From contig JAABTC010000061.1 in assembly GCA_011390055.1 (NCBI GenBank), forward strand, positions 1 to 8,317: a stretch of DNA of 8,317 nt, in the 5' to 3' direction. The position numbers and the translations under genes were made by a program. Under the pieces are notes generated by a model. The model saw only the letters and a program-made list of their open reading frames with translations, searched no databases and was not told the origin of the DNA. Every line of letters starts with the position of its first letter. The stretch's first letter is position 1. Positions 1 to 7,670 of the stretch are shown in pieces. This DNA is from Burkholderiales bacterium (GTDB lineage Bacteria; Pseudomonadota; Gammaproteobacteria; Burkholderiales; Burkholderiaceae_C).

Positions 1-1
1 C

Positions 2-3000
2 GCGCCGCCCCTGCCGCGCGGGCCTGCCGCACGTGCTGCCCCGGGCCCGGGGCAGGTCGACTTCCTCTGGCAGCCGCTCGGCCCCACTGCGCTGCTGATG
101 GGGCAGGCCGCGGGCACGCCGTGGGTCACCGGGCGCGTCAACGCGCTGGCCGTCAGCGACGACGGCCTGCGCGTCTACGTCGCATCCGCCAACGGCGGTG
201 TCTGGTACTCGGACAACGGCGGCGACCGCTGGCACTCGCTGGGCGGTCTTGCGTCGACGCAATTCGCCGGCATCAAGCGGCCGGCGCACCGCAACGCCTG
301 CGGGGCGGTGTGCGTGACCTTCGGCGCCGACCTCGGCGCCGATGTGGTGTTCGTCGGCACCGGCGAGCCGCAGGGCGATCCCGTCGGCGGCCAGCCGTGG
401 CTGGCCGAGGGCGGCGTCGGCATCCTGGTCGCCGATCGCACGCTGACGCTCGCTGCTGCCGACCCCTGGACGATCGAGGCCACCAACCTCGCCAACGGCG
501 CGATCTACCGCGTGGCACGCGACCCCACCGGCGGCGCCGATCCGCGCACCCTCGCGGCCACGCGCAACGGCCTGTGGCAACGGCCCACCGACCCGACGCA
601 GCGCCACACCTGGGTGCGGCCCGCGGGTGCGCCGTTCGCCACCTTCGACGGCACCTGCACCGACGTGTTGTGGACGGCATCGCAAGGCACCGCGCCAGCG
701 CGCCTGTGGGTGTGGGTGCAAAGCGGCGACGCAGCGATGTTCGGCCTGTGGGTGCGCGAGACCGTCGACGGCGACTTCGCGCGCGTGGCGACCAACGCCG
801 CTTCGCCGTTGACCTTCGGCGGTGGCCGCGGCACGCTCGCCGCAGCGACGCCGCCGACGCGCATCTACGTGCACAACAACCATGGCGGCGCGGCTGGCAC
901 GACCGCGGGGCTTTATCGCGTCGGCAACCCGGCCGCTGGCACGGCGCCGCAGGCGCAGTACGTCAACGACGCGCCGAACGTCGCGCAGACTCAGGGTTGG
1001 TACAACCTGGCGATCGCGGTCGACCCGAGCAACCCGGACCGGGTTGCGCTCGGCGGCTCGTACTACGGCTCGGCCACCGCGGCGCTGAACACCTGGATGC
1101 GGCGCACGCCCGACGACCACGACCTGACGAACCAGGAGTGGGACGGCGCGATCGTGATCGCCGACATCACCACCGACGGTGCCGGGCAGCTCTGGTACGG
1201 CAGCGGCAACCCTGCGGCGAACTTCGACCTGAAGAACTGGCAGCGCGTGGGCCTGGGCGTGCACGCCGATGTGCATGAGCTGCGCTACGCCGATGGGGGC
1301 CGCGCGCTCTGGACCGCCAACGACGGCGGCTGTGCGCGCGCGCTGCGCGCCAACACCGCGACGCCGTTCGGCATGGCCGCATTCCATGGCCGCGGCGAGG
1401 GCATGGGCGTGGCCGAGAGCAACTTCATCGCCGGCCATCCGACGCTCGAAGGCCGGCTGCTGTGCGGCCTGCAGGACAACGGCGTCGGCGAGCGCCTCTC
1501 GGGCGGAGCCTGGCAGCACCGCCACTTCGGCGATGCCGGCGAAGTGCTGATCGATCGCGTGCAACCCGACCGTTGGATCGCGCAGTACAACAGCGCGCGC
1601 TGGGCCGACGACGGCGGCAACTGGCTCGTCGGGCCGGGCAACGACGGTGCTGCGTTCTATTCCGGCGGCGACGTGATCGAGCAGACGCGGCCGACGCCGC
1701 CGGCAGGCTCGATGCGCTACACGCAGTACCTGATCGGCACCACGCGGCTGTGGTATCGCGAAGGCGTCGCCGGCGCCTGGGTCACGCTGCCCTCGGGTGC
1801 CGGCGCAGCCGGCGACGAGCTCGGCGAGCAGGTGCGTGCATGCCGCTGGCAGACGCCCGACATCGCCTGGGCGCTGACACCCAGCGCGGTGCTGCGCTTC
1901 CGCCGCACGGCCAACAGCCACCACGGCGCAGGCGGCACGCTGGGCGACTGGGCCACCGCGGGCATCCAGCGCGTGCTGCGCAAGAACGTCAAGAACAAGG
2001 ACGACACCACCGGCGCCGCCGGACCGGTGCGCGACGCTGCCGCCTGGACCGAGATCGCCTGCAACGTGCTCGCCGACGGCAGCGGCGCGTTGTACCTGGG
2101 CACCTCGGGCCACGCCGACAAGGAGAACGTCGACACGCTGTGGTGGTTCGACGGCACGGTGGACGACTCCACGCACTGGTTCCCCACGCAGCTGCGCGCC
2201 GCCGTGCCGGCGCCGGTGACGGCGATCGTCGTCGACCCGGCGCTGCCGGCCGAGGTGTGGGTGGGCACCACGGTGGGTGTGTGGCACGGCCTGCGCACGC
2301 AGGCCGCGGGGCAGGCGCCGCAGTGGCAGTGGACGCAGCGCGTCAACGGCCTGCCCGAGGCGGCGGTGGAGGACCTGGAGCTCTTCGAGCGCGGCACGCT
2401 GAAGCTGCTGCGTGCGGGCATCGGCTCGCGCGGCGTGTGGGAGCTGCGGCTGGACGTGTCGGCGGTGGCCGCCGCCACCTACGTCCGCGCGCACGAGGAT
2501 GACCTGCGCCACCTGCTCCCGAGCCACGACCGCGCGCGCGACAACGCCGCCGAGCGCAGCTGGCACGGCAGCCCCGACGTGCGCCCACGCGTCAAGGCGC
2601 GCACGCTGCCCGCGCCCCCGGCGGCGACGCCGTGGCATCGCACTGCCTCGCCCCAGCCGTGGACGGCCGAGCAGATGCGGCGCTTGCAGTGCGCCTTGCG
2701 ATCGCGCACCGGCGACCGGCGCATCCTCTGCGACGGCGAGTGGGACCCGTACTTCAGCGAGGTGCTGCGTGAGCACGGCGCGCCCACGGTGGCGATGCCG
2801 GCCGCGGGAGTGGCGCCCAACGCCCGCCCGGCGTACCAGCGGGTGCAGGTGACACGGGCGTTCTGGAACACGACCGTTTCCGCCGCGCACGCACTTGCCG
2901 AGCCTTGGGGTACGGGCGTGCCGACGCTCGTCGAGCTGCTGGACATGAAGCCCGCGCTCGCCGAGGGCTCGCTGGATGCCGCCTCGTGCACGATGCCTCC

Positions 3001-3493
3001 GCGGCCCTGTCAGGTGGACATCGTCGTGCACCACCGCGGCCTGAACGCGCGCGCCGGCGCCGACGTGCAAGTGACGCTGCTGAAGTGGCTGGACCCGCGC
3101 GCAAGCCAGCGCGCCGACTCCGCGCACATGGTGCTGGGCACCGGAAATCGGCAATGGCCGTTCGCCGCGGCGATGCCATGGACGGCCGCGGTGACCGCGA
3201 TGATGAACTCCCCCGACGGCGCGAGCGCCGCGCTGACGGCCGGCTGGAGCTACGTCGGCACCACCCATGCGACCCGCCGGCGCACGCTCGCCGGCCAGAC
3301 GCTGCTGCCGCTCGAGCCGGGCATCGCGACCTTCGACGTGGACTTGACCGGCGTGGCGAACAACCGCCTCGTGATGCTGGTCGCGGTGATTCGCGCGGGC
3401 AACGCGCCGCTCGCGCTGCCCGCAGCGCCGCTGCGCGAGCTCGCGCTCGGCCAGCCGACGGTGGCGGTGCGCAGCATGCGCGTGCGCACCTGA
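2..3493 (+). CDS. Large beta-propeller (BNR/sialidase-like) protein, 5' end outside window
   Basis: About 1163 codons are visible, open to the left edge. The ATG at 98 is internal: it has no ribosome binding site, and the family-like lead-in WQPLGPT, found in propeller proteins before the first blade, is encoded upstream of it in the same frame with no start codon. Numbering from base 2, blade-type motifs recur. The first blade (about 42-78) runs VTGRVNALAV to SANGGVWYSDNGGDRW; others are DVHELRY plus NDGG (423-443), LQDNG (490-494), WADDGGNW (534-541) and a blade near 739-763. These resemble the Asp-box/BNR and VPS10-like propellers of sialidases and xyloglucanases, but I see no firm catalytic assignment. 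A polar Pro/Arg-rich linker follows (about 830-885), then a stretch (about 891-925) with LQCAL and CDGEWDP that weakly resembles a peptidoglycan-binding-1 repeat. The C-terminal part (about 1005-1163) looks beta-rich and Ig/CARDB-like, ending in VAVRSMRVRT. The likely role is extracellular or surface binding. Export cannot be judged because the N-terminus is missing. Confidence 0.85.
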   Translation, partial: APPLPRGPAARAAPGPGQVDFLWQPLGPTALLMGQAAGTPWVTGRVNALAVSDDGLRVYVASANGGVWYSDNGGDRWHSLGGLASTQFAGIKRPAHRNACGAVCVTFGADLGADVVFVGTGEPQGDPVGGQPWLAEGGVGILVADRTLTLAAADPWTIEATNLANGAIYRVARDPTGGADPRTLAATRNGLWQRPTDPTQRHTWVRPAGAPFATFDGTCTDVLWTASQGTAPARLWVWVQSGDAAMFGLWVRETVDGDFARVATNAASPLTFGGGRGTLAAATPPTRIYVHNNHGGAAGTTAGLYRVGNPAAGTAPQAQYVNDAPNVAQTQGWYNLAIAVDPSNPDRVALGGSYYGSATAALNTWMRRTPDDHDLTNQEWDGAIVIADITTDGAGQLWYGSGNPAANFDLKNWQRVGLGVHADVHELRYADGGRALWTANDGGCARALRANTATPFGMAAFHGRGEGMGVAESNFIAGHPTLEGRLLCGLQDNGVGERLSGGAWQHRHFGDAGEVLIDRVQPDRWIAQYNSARWADDGGNWLVGPGNDGAAFYSGGDVIEQTRPTPPAGSMRYTQYLIGTTRLWYREGVAGAWVTLPSGAGAAGDELGEQVRACRWQTPDIAWALTPSAVLRFRRTANSHHGAGGTLGDWATAGIQRVLRKNVKNKDDTTGAAGPVRDAAAWTEIACNVLADGSGALYLGTSGHADKENVDTLWWFDGTVDDSTHWFPTQLRAAVPAPVTAIVVDPALPAEVWVGTTVGVWHGLRTQAAGQAPQWQWTQRVNGLPEAAVEDLELFERGTLKLLRAGIGSRGVWELRLDVSAVAAATYVRAHEDDLRHLLPSHDRARDNAAERSWHGSPDVRPRVKARTLPAPPAATPWHRTASPQPWTAEQMRRLQCALRSRTGDRRILCDGEWDPYFSEVLREHGAPTVAMPAAGVAPNARPAYQRVQVTRAFWNTTVSAAHALAEPWGTGVPTLVELLDMKPALAEGSLDAASCTMPPRPCQVDIVVHHRGLNARAGADVQVTLLKWLDPRASQRADSAHMVLGTGNRQWPFAAAMPWTAAVTAMMNSPDGASAALTAGWSYVGTTHATRRRTLAGQTLLPLEPGIATFDVDLTGVANNRLVMLVAVIRAGNAPLALPAAPLRELALGQPTVAVRSMRVRT

Positions 3494-3511
3494 GGGCGCT
3501 CGCTTCGCCAG

Positions 3512-3523
3512 GCGCTGCAGCGC
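3512..3523. repeat. 12-bp perfect palindrome after the propeller gene
   Basis: GCGCTGCAGCGC is its own reverse complement and lies 18 bases after the TGA of the propeller gene. There is no T-tract after it, so it is not a classical intrinsic terminator. It could be a protein-binding site or chance in GC-rich DNA. The remaining spacer up to 3561 shows nothing else I can identify. Confidence 0.25.
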
Positions 3524-3561
3524 TCGAACCGGTCGGCTCGACGGGTCGCGTCCGATAGGGA

Positions 3562-3590
3562 TTGCCGAGCACCCGCGTCGCTGCTATACC
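3562..3590 (+). promoter_or_regulatory. Sigma70-type promoter for the M4 protease gene
   Basis: TTGCCG at 3562-3567 (-35 like, 4 of 6 consensus bases) and TATACC at 3585-3590 (-10 like, 4 of 6) are separated by exactly 17 bases. TATACC is one of the few A/T-rich spots in the region. Transcription would start near 3597 and give a leader of about 40 bases containing the GAGGAGG ribosome binding site. This suggests the protease can be transcribed independently of the propeller gene upstream. It is a pattern match only, without experimental support. Confidence 0.5.
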
Positions 3591-3620
3591 TGCCGCCACC
3601 CACAGGGCGGAGTGCACCGC

Positions 3621-3627
3621 GAGGAGG
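3621..3627 (+). promoter_or_regulatory. Strong ribosome binding site that fixes the protease start
   Basis: GAGGAGG matches the anti-Shine-Dalgarno sequence and sits 9 bases before the ATG at 3637. It decides between that ATG and the in-frame TTG at 3562, which has no such site and coincides with a -35 box. Confidence 0.75.
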
Positions 3628-3636
3628 CAGCGAACG

Positions 3637-5403
3637 ATGCGCGTCAGGCCTGTCAAGAAGAGCGCGCCCGCGCCCGCGGCCGCTTCACGATCGCGCGCAG
3701 CGCGTCGGCCCGCGGCGAGCACCGTCGCCGAGACCACCGGCCTCAGCGGCTTTTCGATCAGCACGAACGAGCCTCTCGGCAGCGAGCTCGTTCCTGCAGC
3801 CGCTCCGCCCGGGCCCGTGACCGCGCGCCCCGCAACGCGCGGCGCCCGGTCGCCCGTCGCCGGGCTCGCACCCGAAGCCGCTGCGCTGGCCTACCTGGAT
3901 CAGGCGCTCGTCAACGAGAAGCTTGCGAGCTTCGTGCGGCCCAGCGCCGGCGCGGTCCCGAGCGAGTTCAAGAGCCTCGGGACGGAGGCGCTGCCGCTGT
4001 CCGGCACCACGGTGGTGAAGTTCCGGCAGACGTTCAACAAGATCCCCGTGTACGGCTCGCTGGTCACCGTCGAGCTGGACAAGCGCAACGCCTGCGTCGG
4101 CATCAACTCATCGCTCGGCACGCCCGAAGGCGTCAACCACATCGCCAAGGTGTCGCCCGCCCAGGCTGCCGAAGCCACCGCCAAGGCCGCCAGCGTATCG
4201 GCGGCCGCCATCACGCAGACGCCGCGCCTGTACTACTACTTCGAGCAGCGTGCCAGGCGCTGGCGGCTGGCCTATATCCTGGAGAACGTCGTCACGAAAC
4301 CGCCGAAGTCCGCGGGCCGCAGCGATTCGCCGGTGAAAGACTTCGTCGTCGACGCGCACACGGGCAAGCTGCTGGCCGAGCTGCCGCGCACCGCGACGAT
4401 GGCAGACGTGGTGGAGCAGGTGCGCGACGCCAACGGCAAGAAGCGCCGCATCACGCTGGAGGTGCGGCCCGACGGCAAGCGCCAGATGCGCGATGCCACG
4501 CTCAACGTCACCACGTTCGGCTTTGGCTTCCGCGACCCGAGCGCGCAGTACCCGCAACTGCCGGGCACGCTCTACGCGTCGCCGCCGGGGTGGCCGATGG
4601 AGGCCATCGGCGCGCACGCGAACGGGTCCGAGGTTGCCCGGTTCATGCGCAAGGTGCTCCTGCGCAACAACATCGACAACCGCGGCGGGGAGATGGTGTC
4701 CAGCGTCAATTGCTGGGACCGCAGCGAAGGCACGCGGCCGGCGCGCCAGTGGCGCAATGCCTACTGGAACGGCAGTCAGATGGTGTACGGGCAGATCCTC
4801 TTCCCCGACGGATCGTTCTACTCCGTCGCGTCGATGCTCGACATCGTCGCCCACGAAATGTTCCATGGCGTGACCGACCACACCGCGCGTCTCGAATACC
4901 GGGTCCAGGCCGGTGCCCTCAATGAGTCGTACTCGGACATCTTCGGCGTCATCGTCGCCAATCACGGCAGGCCGCTCGGCCGCTGGAACTGGGAGCTGGG
5001 CGTCGGCTTCGACGGACCGGGAGCCGCGCTTCGCAACCTCGCGGACCCGACGCTGCATGGCCAACCGGCCCACATGCGCGACTACCGGACGTCGACACCG
5101 CCCTACACCTTTGAGCGGAACGACTACGGCTGGGTCCACGACAACAGCGGCATCCACAACTGCGTGGCCCACCGCATCATGACGGCACGCAGCGGCAGCA
5201 AGTTCCTGTTCACCCGCCGCGAGATTGCGGCGTTGTTCTACATCGCCCTCACGGTGCATTTGTCGCGAACGTCGCAGTTCGCGGACAGCCGCCGCGCGGT
5301 GCTGCAGGCGGCGCAGTCGCTGTTCCGTGCCGACGGTGCCTCCGAGCGCGCGCGAAAGATCGCTGCGATCGAACAGGGTTTCGCGTCGGTGGGGATCGCC
5401 TGA
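3637..5403 (+). CDS. M4-family (thermolysin-like) zinc metalloprotease with FTP/PepSY propeptide, no evident signal peptide
   Basis: This is a 588-residue protein starting at the ATG behind GAGGAGG. It should cleave peptide bonds on the amino side of hydrophobic residues, as M4 enzymes do. Residues 1-75 are Arg/Pro/Ala-rich and look disordered. A fungalysin/thermolysin propeptide (FTP) region lies around 110-160 (TVVKFRQTF, IPVYGS), followed by a PepSY-like region (about 170-250) that normally chaperones and inhibits the enzyme. The catalytic domain begins near 285. It has NAYWNGSQMVYG (374-385, thermolysin NAFWNGSQMVYG), zinc site HEMFH (406-410) with catalytic E407, third zinc ligand E430 in NESYSD at the same spacing as thermolysin E166, Y421, R466, D496 and H501 (thermolysin Y157, R203, D226, H231). 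All catalytic residues are therefore present and activity is expected. Oddly, there is no hydrophobic signal peptide, and an in-frame TAG at 3556 rules out a longer N-terminus. Several calcium ligands are also replaced. The substrate is unknown. Confidence 0.95.
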   Translation: MRVRPVKKSAPAPAAASRSRAARRPAASTVAETTGLSGFSISTNEPLGSELVPAAAPPGPVTARPATRGARSPVAGLAPEAAALAYLDQALVNEKLASFVRPSAGAVPSEFKSLGTEALPLSGTTVVKFRQTFNKIPVYGSLVTVELDKRNACVGINSSLGTPEGVNHIAKVSPAQAAEATAKAASVSAAAITQTPRLYYYFEQRARRWRLAYILENVVTKPPKSAGRSDSPVKDFVVDAHTGKLLAELPRTATMADVVEQVRDANGKKRRITLEVRPDGKRQMRDATLNVTTFGFGFRDPSAQYPQLPGTLYASPPGWPMEAIGAHANGSEVARFMRKVLLRNNIDNRGGEMVSSVNCWDRSEGTRPARQWRNAYWNGSQMVYGQILFPDGSFYSVASMLDIVAHEMFHGVTDHTARLEYRVQAGALNESYSDIFGVIVANHGRPLGRWNWELGVGFDGPGAALRNLADPTLHGQPAHMRDYRTSTPPYTFERNDYGWVHDNSGIHNCVAHRIMTARSGSKFLFTRREIAALFYIALTVHLSRTSQFADSRRAVLQAAQSLFRADGASERARKIAAIEQGFASVGIA

Positions 5404-5418
5404 CCAGCGAGGCGCTGG
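5404..5418. terminator. Hairpin at the convergent gene junction, possible bidirectional terminator
   Basis: CCAGCG-AGG-CGCTGG is a perfect 6-bp stem with a 3-base loop, directly after the protease TGA and 30 bases before the end of the converging transporter gene. It is followed by another short GGCC/GGCC inverted repeat (5417-5428). No T-run follows on either strand, so intrinsic termination is uncertain. It may instead protect 3' ends or assist Rho-dependent ends. Confidence 0.35.
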
Positions 5419-5448
5419 CCGAAGGGCCGGCCGCACCCGCCCGAATCT

Positions 5449-7644
5449 TCAATGGCTCAGCGCCACTGCCATCCGGTCGGAGAAGGTCACGCGGTCGGCC
5501 ATCACGCGCAGGATGAAGTCGTGGAAGTCGATCGCCAGGTCGGGGCGCTCGCGCCGCATGCGGTCGAAGCTGGCCCGGCTCAGCGTGTACAGCGTGGCCG
5601 GTCCGTCGGACGAGACGGTGGCCGAGCGCGCCGCGCGGCGGAAGAAGCCCATCTCGCCGATCACCGTGTGGGCCATCACCGTGCGCACACGCAGCGTTTG
5701 GCCGGGGCCCGCCGGGATGTCGACCGCCAAGCTGCCGGAGGCCACGAGGTCGACGTTGTCGGCGGGTTCGCCTTCGCGGTACAGCACCTGGGCGTCGGCG
5801 AAATCCTGGCGCTCGAGGTAGGCCATCAGGTCGGTGGCAAGCGCCGGGCTGCCGAGCTGCTGCTGCAGCCAGGCCGGGAAGCCGGCCAGCCCGACATCGG
5901 TGTCGATGCCGGCCTGGGCGAGCAGGCGGTTCTCGCTCCAGGCCAGCGCCAGGTTGCGGTCGGCGAAGACGGGCGACGCGGCCTTGCCCGCGAAGAAGCC
6001 GGCGCGCTGCAGCACGCGGTGCAGGTCGGGCGAAAGCGCGCAGTAAGCCAGCGCGATGCCGCGTTGGCCACAGAAGTTGCGCAGCTTGGTCAGGCTGATG
6101 GTGGCCGACGAGTCGGCGCCCGAGACCATGCCGCAGTCGAGCACCACGTCGGTCACGCGGCCGGGGGGCAGCGCTTCGATGTCGCGGCGCACGCGTTCGA
6201 ACACGGCTTCCGAGGAGCCGAAGAACAGGTAACCCGCAAGCCAGTAGAGATGGATCGCGTCGCCACGCTGCGCCAGGTGGTCGAGGGCCGGCGTGGAGCG
6301 GTTGACGTAGCTGGCGAACTGGGCCCGCGTCAGGTGCCGGCGCACCGCGCCGATGCGCGCGTAGCTGACGGCGAACAGCAGGCAGGCGCCGACGATGCCG
6401 CCCAGCACGCCGACGACGTAGCCGTATCGCACGCACACCGCCATGATGGCCACGGCCAGCAGCAGGTCGAGCCAGGCGCGCTGTGCGAACGGCTTGGCCA
6501 GCGCGTCGATGCCGAAGGTCCAGCCGAGGTAGAAGATCAAGCCGGCGATCAGCGGGATCGGGATCATGCCCGGCAGGTCGAAGCTGGCCAGGCCCACGGC
6601 GCCCATCACCAGCGAGCAGGCCACGCCGCTGAAGCGCGAGACGCCGCCGGCCTGCTCGAGCAGGCGGCTCGAGCCGATCTGCAGGCTGCTGGCGATGCCG
6701 CCGAACGGTGCGGCGATCAGGCTCGCGACGCCGTGGGCGCGAAATTCGCGGTCCAGGTCGCCAGCGGCCTGGCGCGCCACCTCGACACTCGCCACCTTGG
6801 TGACCAGCGACACCAGCGCCACCACGGTGACGGCCAGCATCTCGGGGATGAAGCGCAACGCCATCGACCCGGTCAACGGCGACTGGCGCGCCGCCTCGAA
6901 CGGCGACCAGGCCGACAGCGTGCCGAGCGAAGGCAGGTACCAGCCGCCCTCGGCACCGGCCAGGCCCTGCGCCTGCAGCACGAGCGCACCCGCCGCCCAC
7001 ATCGACACCAGTGCCACCGGCATGGCCAGGGCCGACTTGACCCAGTGCCGCAGCGACAACAAGACCGCCAGCACCGCCACGGCGCTGAAGAGCTTCACCG
7101 TTTCGCCCGTGCTCCACGGCGCCGCCAGGCTGGCCAGCGTCAGGCTGCGCCCGGTGGTCATGCGCAAGCCGCCGGCCACCAGAAACCAGCCGGTCGCGGC
7201 CAGGAAACCGCCGACCACGAAGTACGGCACGAAGCGGAACACGGAGCCGAGCCGGGCCGCACCCAGGCCGTAGAGCAGCGCGCCCGACAGCACCGTCGCG
7301 GCGCAGAAGACCAGCATCACGGTCTGCACCGCACTCTGCGCGCTGCCCCCGGCCGCGAGCACCCCCGAGCCGGCGGCGGCGCTCAGCAACACCAGCACCG
7401 CACCGGTCGGCGAATCGATGCCGGTGGAAAGCGGTGGCAACGAGGTGGCCAGCGCGATCCACACGCCGCCGATGCAACTGCCGATCAGCATCGCCCAGAT
7501 CGCGACCGGCGCGCCACTGGCCAGGTCGCCAGGGAACATCAGCGCGCCGAACGAGACGATGTTGGCGATCAGGGCGATCGATGCGACCCCGCCTGCCACG
7601 GTGTCCTTGGCCAGATCGAGGGGTCGGTATCTCGGGGGGTTCAC
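5449..7644 (-). CDS. SulP (SLC26-type) anion transporter fused to STAS and cyclic-nucleotide-binding domains
   Basis: This 731-residue inner-membrane protein starts at GTG; no in-frame ATG precedes TM1, and the next Met (residue 36) would cut into it. Residues about 12-430 are a run of hydrophobic helices of the SulP transporter fold, including DSPTGA (77-82) and PIPLIAGLIFYLGW (362-375). SulP proteins carry anions such as sulfate or bicarbonate; the substrate here cannot be told. A cytoplasmic STAS domain (about 458-552) follows, with the DSS motif (511-513) at the place of the phosphorylated serine in SpoIIAA-type anti-anti-sigma factors. The C-terminus (about 604-718) is a cyclic-nucleotide-binding fold. 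Its phosphate-binding cassette GEMGFFRRAARSATV (663-677) keeps the Glu (664) and Arg (673) that contact the ribose and phosphate in CAP and PKA regulatory subunits. Transport is thus probably controlled by a cyclic nucleotide, by inference. It converges on the protease gene with a 45-base gap. No Shine-Dalgarno is seen before the GTG. Confidence 0.93.
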   Translation of the reverse strand: MNPPRYRPLDLAKDTVAGGVASIALIANIVSFGALMFPGDLASGAPVAIWAMLIGSCIGGVWIALATSLPPLSTGIDSPTGAVLVLLSAAAGSGVLAAGGSAQSAVQTVMLVFCAATVLSGALLYGLGAARLGSVFRFVPYFVVGGFLAATGWFLVAGGLRMTTGRSLTLASLAAPWSTGETVKLFSAVAVLAVLLSLRHWVKSALAMPVALVSMWAAGALVLQAQGLAGAEGGWYLPSLGTLSAWSPFEAARQSPLTGSMALRFIPEMLAVTVVALVSLVTKVASVEVARQAAGDLDREFRAHGVASLIAAPFGGIASSLQIGSSRLLEQAGGVSRFSGVACSLVMGAVGLASFDLPGMIPIPLIAGLIFYLGWTFGIDALAKPFAQRAWLDLLLAVAIMAVCVRYGYVVGVLGGIVGACLLFAVSYARIGAVRRHLTRAQFASYVNRSTPALDHLAQRGDAIHLYWLAGYLFFGSSEAVFERVRRDIEALPPGRVTDVVLDCGMVSGADSSATISLTKLRNFCGQRGIALAYCALSPDLHRVLQRAGFFAGKAASPVFADRNLALAWSENRLLAQAGIDTDVGLAGFPAWLQQQLGSPALATDLMAYLERQDFADAQVLYREGEPADNVDLVASGSLAVDIPAGPGQTLRVRTVMAHTVIGEMGFFRRAARSATVSSDGPATLYTLSRASFDRMRRERPDLAIDFHDFILRVMADRVTFSDRMAVALSH

Positions 7645-7651
7645 GCCCGCG

Positions 7652-7657
7652 AGTTTA
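7652..7657 (-). promoter_or_regulatory. Possible -10 box immediately upstream of the SulP gene
   Basis: On the minus strand TAAACT (4 of 6 matches to TATAAT) lies 7 bases before the GTG start. That would place the transcript start at or next to the start codon, implying a leaderless mRNA. There is no convincing -35 box at 16-18 bases and no Shine-Dalgarno. This is a weak call. Confidence 0.2.
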
Positions 7658-7670
7658 GGAGGCAGGCTCT

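Noticed and set aside
98..100. ATG as the start of the propeller gene
   Set aside because: There is no ribosome binding site, and family-like sequence (WQPLGPT) continues upstream in frame to the window edge without a stop.
2754..3764. 336-codon minus-strand open frame across the propeller 3' end and promoter region
   Set aside because: The product is an Arg/Ala/Ser-rich low-complexity chain and would overlap two supported genes.
4108..5436. 442-codon minus-strand open frame opposite the M4 protease
   Set aside because: Its composition (Val/Ala/Arg/Asp-rich repeats) is a reverse-complement artefact of the protease codons, with no motif or start support.
5249..7477. 742-codon minus-strand open frame overlapping the SulP gene and the protease end
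   Set aside because: The translation is Arg/Gly/Pro-rich without domains and is out of frame with the well-supported transporter. Long stop-free frames are expected at this GC content.
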